Assembly (NCBI GenBank): GCA_030765645.1
Contig: JAVCCE010000011.1
Span: forward strand, 124,001 to 188,000
Direction of reading: 5' to 3'
Source: Candidatus Hinthialibacter antarcticus
Lineage (GTDB): Bacteria > Hinthialibacterota > Hinthialibacteria > Hinthialibacterales > Hinthialibacteraceae
DNA length: 64,000 nt
Shown here in pieces: positions 61,509 through 64,000 of this stretch. A program made the position numbers and the translations under genes. Under the pieces are notes generated by a model. That model saw only the letters and a program-made list of their open reading frames with translations, did no database searches and was not told the origin of the DNA. The stretch's first letter is position 1. The number at the start of each line of letters is the position of its first letter.

Positions 61509-62717
61509 ATGAAAATCTTCAATTTAGTTGTTATATTTTTACTAATTGCATGTTCGATCATTTTAGGAGCGAATGAATTGACCGGGAGCGAAGAGTTATA
61601 CTTTGATACTCTCAACATTTGGTTGATTGGCTTAGCGCTCGCGTTCGCAGGAGGGGGAGCGTGGGGGCTGATCCGTACCTTTTCAACCTCCTCAGGTCTG
61701 ACTCATATCATATTCAAACTCATTCAACGCGATTATTCCGACAACCCTCATCCAATGACTCCTTTTATCCTCAAACCATTGGTCTCAGCGGTTGAGCAAT
61801 TAAGGACGACATTACAATCTCGCGATAATGAGTATGAAAAACATGTCGTCACTCTGCAATCAAAACTCGACAGCGCACTATCGGAAAAATCAAAAGAGAT
61901 GCTTACTTTAATTGACGACAATAAAAAATTAGGCGCGATCTCTCACGAATTAGGCCAAGCCCACGCTCGTCTCAACCGCGACCTTGGGCAGTTAGAAGAA
62001 ATACAACGTAGTCTACTGCCCGCGTTGTACGTTGAAGATAAAGAACTTAGCATCCGATCGTATTATCAACCCAATGGAAAAACCGGCGGCGATTATTATG
62101 ACTTTATCCTGGCGTCTGATGACGAAGTCTTCTTGGCAATTGCAGACGTCTCCGGCCACGGCAGCCCGGCCGCGTTTATTATGGGCATCACCCGTGCATT
62201 ATTACACAGCAAAATCGTACATCATCAATCGCCTGCTGAGATACTTCAGTCGCTGAATGAATATCTGATTCGCTCGATTCGCTCAAACGAATTTGTCACC
62301 ATGTTTTTAGGCCGCCTTGATCGAAAAACAAAGAAATTCACGTTTTCAAATGCGGGCCATTTGCCTCCCGTCTGGTTGCGTCCGTCGGATGAAGAAATTT
62401 GTGAACTCGAAGAAAGCCGGGGCGTCCCCTTGGGCGTTCTGGATGAGCCGAATTACGATGAAACGCAGATTCAGATGGGGCCAGGCGAAAAAATCGTCCT
62501 GTATACCGACGGCGTCGTCGAACTGTTTAACAAAGAACGGATGACATACAGCGAGGAGCGCTTACACTCGCTTCTCAAAGAGAACCGAAACAACGATTCG
62601 GTCGATTTATTGGATGTCATCATCCAGGATTTGCAAATGTTCCTGGAACGCGACCTCGACGTACTTCCGGTTGAAGACGATTTGACTGTCGTGGTATTTA
62701 CGCTGGATGACTGTTAG
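61509..62717 (+). CDS. SpoIIE/RsbU-type PP2C serine phosphatase with membrane anchor
   Basis: 402 aa. Two N-terminal TM helices (about 4-21 and 38-58), a coiled coil (about 100-165), then a SpoIIE domain: LEEIQRSLLPALYV, GGDYYDFILASD with metal-binding Asp, LAIADVSGHGSPAAFIMG, FVTMFLGRLD, FSNAGHLPPVWLR, VLYTDGVVELFN and DDLTVVVF. Dephosphorylates anti-sigma antagonists in stress signalling. The partner-switch proteins are not next to it. ATG 61509 follows GGAG and starts TM1. Confidence 0.9.
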   Translation: MKIFNLVVIFLLIACSIILGANELTGSEELYFDTLNIWLIGLALAFAGGGAWGLIRTFSTSSGLTHIIFKLIQRDYSDNPHPMTPFILKPLVSAVEQLRTTLQSRDNEYEKHVVTLQSKLDSALSEKSKEMLTLIDDNKKLGAISHELGQAHARLNRDLGQLEEIQRSLLPALYVEDKELSIRSYYQPNGKTGGDYYDFILASDDEVFLAIADVSGHGSPAAFIMGITRALLHSKIVHHQSPAEILQSLNEYLIRSIRSNEFVTMFLGRLDRKTKKFTFSNAGHLPPVWLRPSDEEICELEESRGVPLGVLDEPNYDETQIQMGPGEKIVLYTDGVVELFNKERMTYSEERLHSLLKENRNNDSVDLLDVIIQDLQMFLERDLDVLPVEDDLTVVVFTLDDC

Positions 62718-62733
62718 AGCCTTAGTATAAATT

Positions 62734-62796
62734 TGTGCGGAAAGCGCACTCGTAGGGCCTAGCGATGGATACCGTTACGGAAACTCAATCCGCACA
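62734..62796 (-). repeat. Family-2 element downstream of RsbU-like gene
   Basis: Arms tgtgcgga / tccgcaca (8 bp perfect). The core on the minus strand, atcgctaggccctacg then agtgcgct, is close to the cores at 42620 and 43830. 13 bp after the stop codon, in an otherwise empty gap. Confidence 0.6.
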
Positions 62797-62922
62797 GTAT
62801 TCTGGCAACCACTATAAATCCATCACTCCCGATGAATAAGCCTGCAAAGTTGAGTTAAACCTTTTATACTGTGTACGATCTCCTGCTCAGTTCGAGCCGC
62901 TTGGGAGGAAAGGCATAGATAT

Positions 62923-63795
62923 ATGATTTTGCGAAAGTCTGGTTTTATGTTAGCGCCCTTCGTCGTTGGCCTGATTGCATTGAATCTTCTGCTCAATCTG
63001 GATGTTTGCGCATTCGATTGGATCAAAGACCCTGACGAAGCATTCAAGCGATCAAAAGACAGCGGCAAACCCGTGATGATGTACTTCTATCATCCATTTT
63101 CATTACGCGAAGACAACAAAGTATTTACGAATGCGCTGGTGCAGCGCTATTCAGATAAGTTAATCGCCGTGCAGATCAATATCGACTCCAACGGCGACTT
63201 GGCCAGCCGCTTTAATGTATATAGCCTTCCCGCCGTCTTGTTTTTTGACGAAAAAGAGCGGGAACTGATCTCGTTTCGCTACGAAGCCGAAAAGCTGCTG
63301 CGCACCCGACTGGTTCAACGCATAAAACAAACCATTGCGAATATTGACGAGTTCACCTTAGTCGAAAGCCAGGTCGAAACGCTCAAAGACAACCCGGACT
63401 TTCTCTACCGATATGCGCGCGGGTTGCGCGACCGGGGGCTATTCAAAGAAGCCGATTCTCATTTCCAACGTCTGTTTGAACACCCGGACGCGTCCATTGA
63501 ATTGAAACAGAAAGCCAAGACGGCTTTTCTCAGCATGTTGATCCTGCAAGCCACCCAACATTTATACAGCCAACGCTATGACGCGGCCATCAATCAGCTG
63601 CAACGCCTGATCGACAAAGTCGACGTACCGTCAATCGTCTATCAGTCGCAATATTTGTTAGGCACCGCGTATTGGGAAGCGGGCGACAAGAAAAAAGCCG
63701 AATCCACGCTAAAAAAATTGATCCGCGATAAAAAATCCGAACCGTTCGCTTCAATGGCAAAACGCTTTTTAGAAGAAAAGGAAGGCAAGCGCTGA
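62923..63795 (+). CDS. Secreted thioredoxin-fold protein lacking CxxC, with TPR-like C-terminus
   Basis: 290 aa with an N-terminal signal or anchor (LAPFVVGLIALNLLLNLDVCAF). Residues 30-130 look like a Thioredoxin_7/DUF255-type fold (KDPDEAFKRSKDSGKPVMMYFYHPF, DKLIAVQINIDSNGDLASRFNVYSLPAVLFFDE). The CxxC motif is absent; HPFSLRED stands in the active-site position. The C-terminal 150 residues have TPR-like helices (GLFKEADSHFQRLFEH, GDKKKAESTLKKLIRD). Probably a structural or binding role. It ends where the GT9 gene begins. Confidence 0.78.
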   Translation: MILRKSGFMLAPFVVGLIALNLLLNLDVCAFDWIKDPDEAFKRSKDSGKPVMMYFYHPFSLREDNKVFTNALVQRYSDKLIAVQINIDSNGDLASRFNVYSLPAVLFFDEKERELISFRYEAEKLLRTRLVQRIKQTIANIDEFTLVESQVETLKDNPDFLYRYARGLRDRGLFKEADSHFQRLFEHPDASIELKQKAKTAFLSMLILQATQHLYSQRYDAAINQLQRLIDKVDVPSIVYQSQYLLGTAYWEAGDKKKAESTLKKLIRDKKSEPFASMAKRFLEEKEGKR

Positions 63796-64000
63796 GAACC
63801 GTTCACGCTGACTGCCGCCATTATGTTGGCGACCGACCCTGTACGCCGCACAAACAAAGCGGCGTGTTTTGTGACGGCTGCCCCCAATACGATCCGGTCC
63901 AGTCGCGCATTCTCGTCATCAAACTGGGTGCGACCGGCGACGTATTGCGAACGACGGCGTTAATCAAAACGCTGCAATCGCTTTACCCTGCGTCACATCT
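63792..64000 (+). CDS. Glycosyltransferase family 9 (heptosyltransferase-like), 3'-truncated by the window
   Basis: The readable frame gives a Cys-rich start (ADCRHYVGDRPCTPHKQSG, then CDGCPQY), then RILVIKLGATGDVLRTTALI, the N-terminal signature of GT9 heptosyltransferases of LPS core or similar. The Cys set (C-x8-C-x11-C-x2-C) probably binds zinc or iron. No ATG, GTG or TTG is available ahead of this domain. The best start is CTG at 63792, overlapping the previous TGA (CTGA), with AGGAAGG 6 nt upstream. The remainder lies beyond the window. Confidence 0.8.
   Translation, partial: MRTVHADCRHYVGDRPCTPHKQSGVFCDGCPQYDPVQSRILVIKLGATGDVLRTTALIKTLQSLYPASH

Noticed and set aside
1-64000. CRISPR array, prophage, IS element or rRNA genes
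   Set aside because: No regularly spaced repeats, no integrase or transposase gene, no phage structural gene and no rRNA sequence recognised.

Overview
The window looks like a contig from an uncultured, probably anaerobic or facultative, Gram-negative-type bacterium. The points behind this are a heptosyltransferase at the right edge, type IV pilus motors, many lipoprotein-like or secreted carbohydrate-active proteins, DUF1080 proteins, Tat-exported oxidoreductases and roughly 50% GC with strong GGAG-type ribosome binding sites. The gene mix recalls deep-branching PVC/FCB-neighbourhood candidate phyla (Hydrogenedentota, Omnitrophota or OLB16/Hinthialibacterota-like), but no marker here fixes the phylum, so this is only a guess. 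There is no phage, IS element, CRISPR array or rRNA operon.

Layout. 0-4.5 kb: end of rpe, an unrecognised 545-aa protein, then sixA-recF-degenerate HAD as a tight cluster. 4.5-9.8 kb, minus strand: MFS transporter, quinone-oxidoreductase-like MDR protein, CgeB-like glycosyltransferase and a secreted glycosidase-like TIM barrel. 9.9-14.1 kb: sialate O-acetylesterase, APC amino acid permease and a divergent DeoR regulator. 14.3-22.2 kb: the metabolic centrepiece, hdrC-hdrB-hdrA-mvhD-mvhG-mvhA-protease on the minus strand, divergent from a small ferredoxin. It predicts an H2-linked, flavin-based electron-bifurcating Mvh/Hdr complex in a bacterium with no visible methanogenesis genes. 22.2-41.4 kb: GT-C membrane glycosyltransferase, FIST sensor, fumC, a GH2 pseudoenzyme, small secreted and zinc-ribbon proteins, NUDIX, aldo-keto reductase, DUF1080, EEP phosphatase, cinA, TPR/HEAT protein, YhiN-type flavoprotein and HupE/UreJ-like protein. 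41.5 kb: tRNA-Phe. 41.8-51 kb: small membrane proteins, trpF, radical SAM/SPASM, metallophosphoesterase, a mitochondrial-type citrate synthase, RmlD-like SDR, mazG and GPx. 51.5-61.4 kb, minus strand: GT-C enzyme, TPR scaffold, PilB-like ATPase, PilT and a second PilB-like ATPase. 61.5-64 kb: RsbU/SpoIIE phosphatase, thioredoxin-fold/TPR protein and the start of a GT9 heptosyltransferase.

The most unusual signal lies between genes. A dispersed family of about 76-92-bp elements (five copies: 34.6, 35.6, 42.7, 42.85 and 51.2 kb) has a conserved core but unrelated, self-complementary ends, so the flanking stem is kept by compensatory sequence rather than by identity. A second possible family (42.6, 43.8, 62.7 and perhaps 49.6 kb) and more ordinary REP-like palindromes also occur. 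I treat the first family as the best candidate for an undescribed structured repeat or RNA. Several proteins also look like enzyme relics (HAD without its nucleophile, GH2 without its catalytic glutamates, thioredoxin fold without CxxC, a phoU fragment).

All function calls come from reading motifs in the sequence; no database search was possible.
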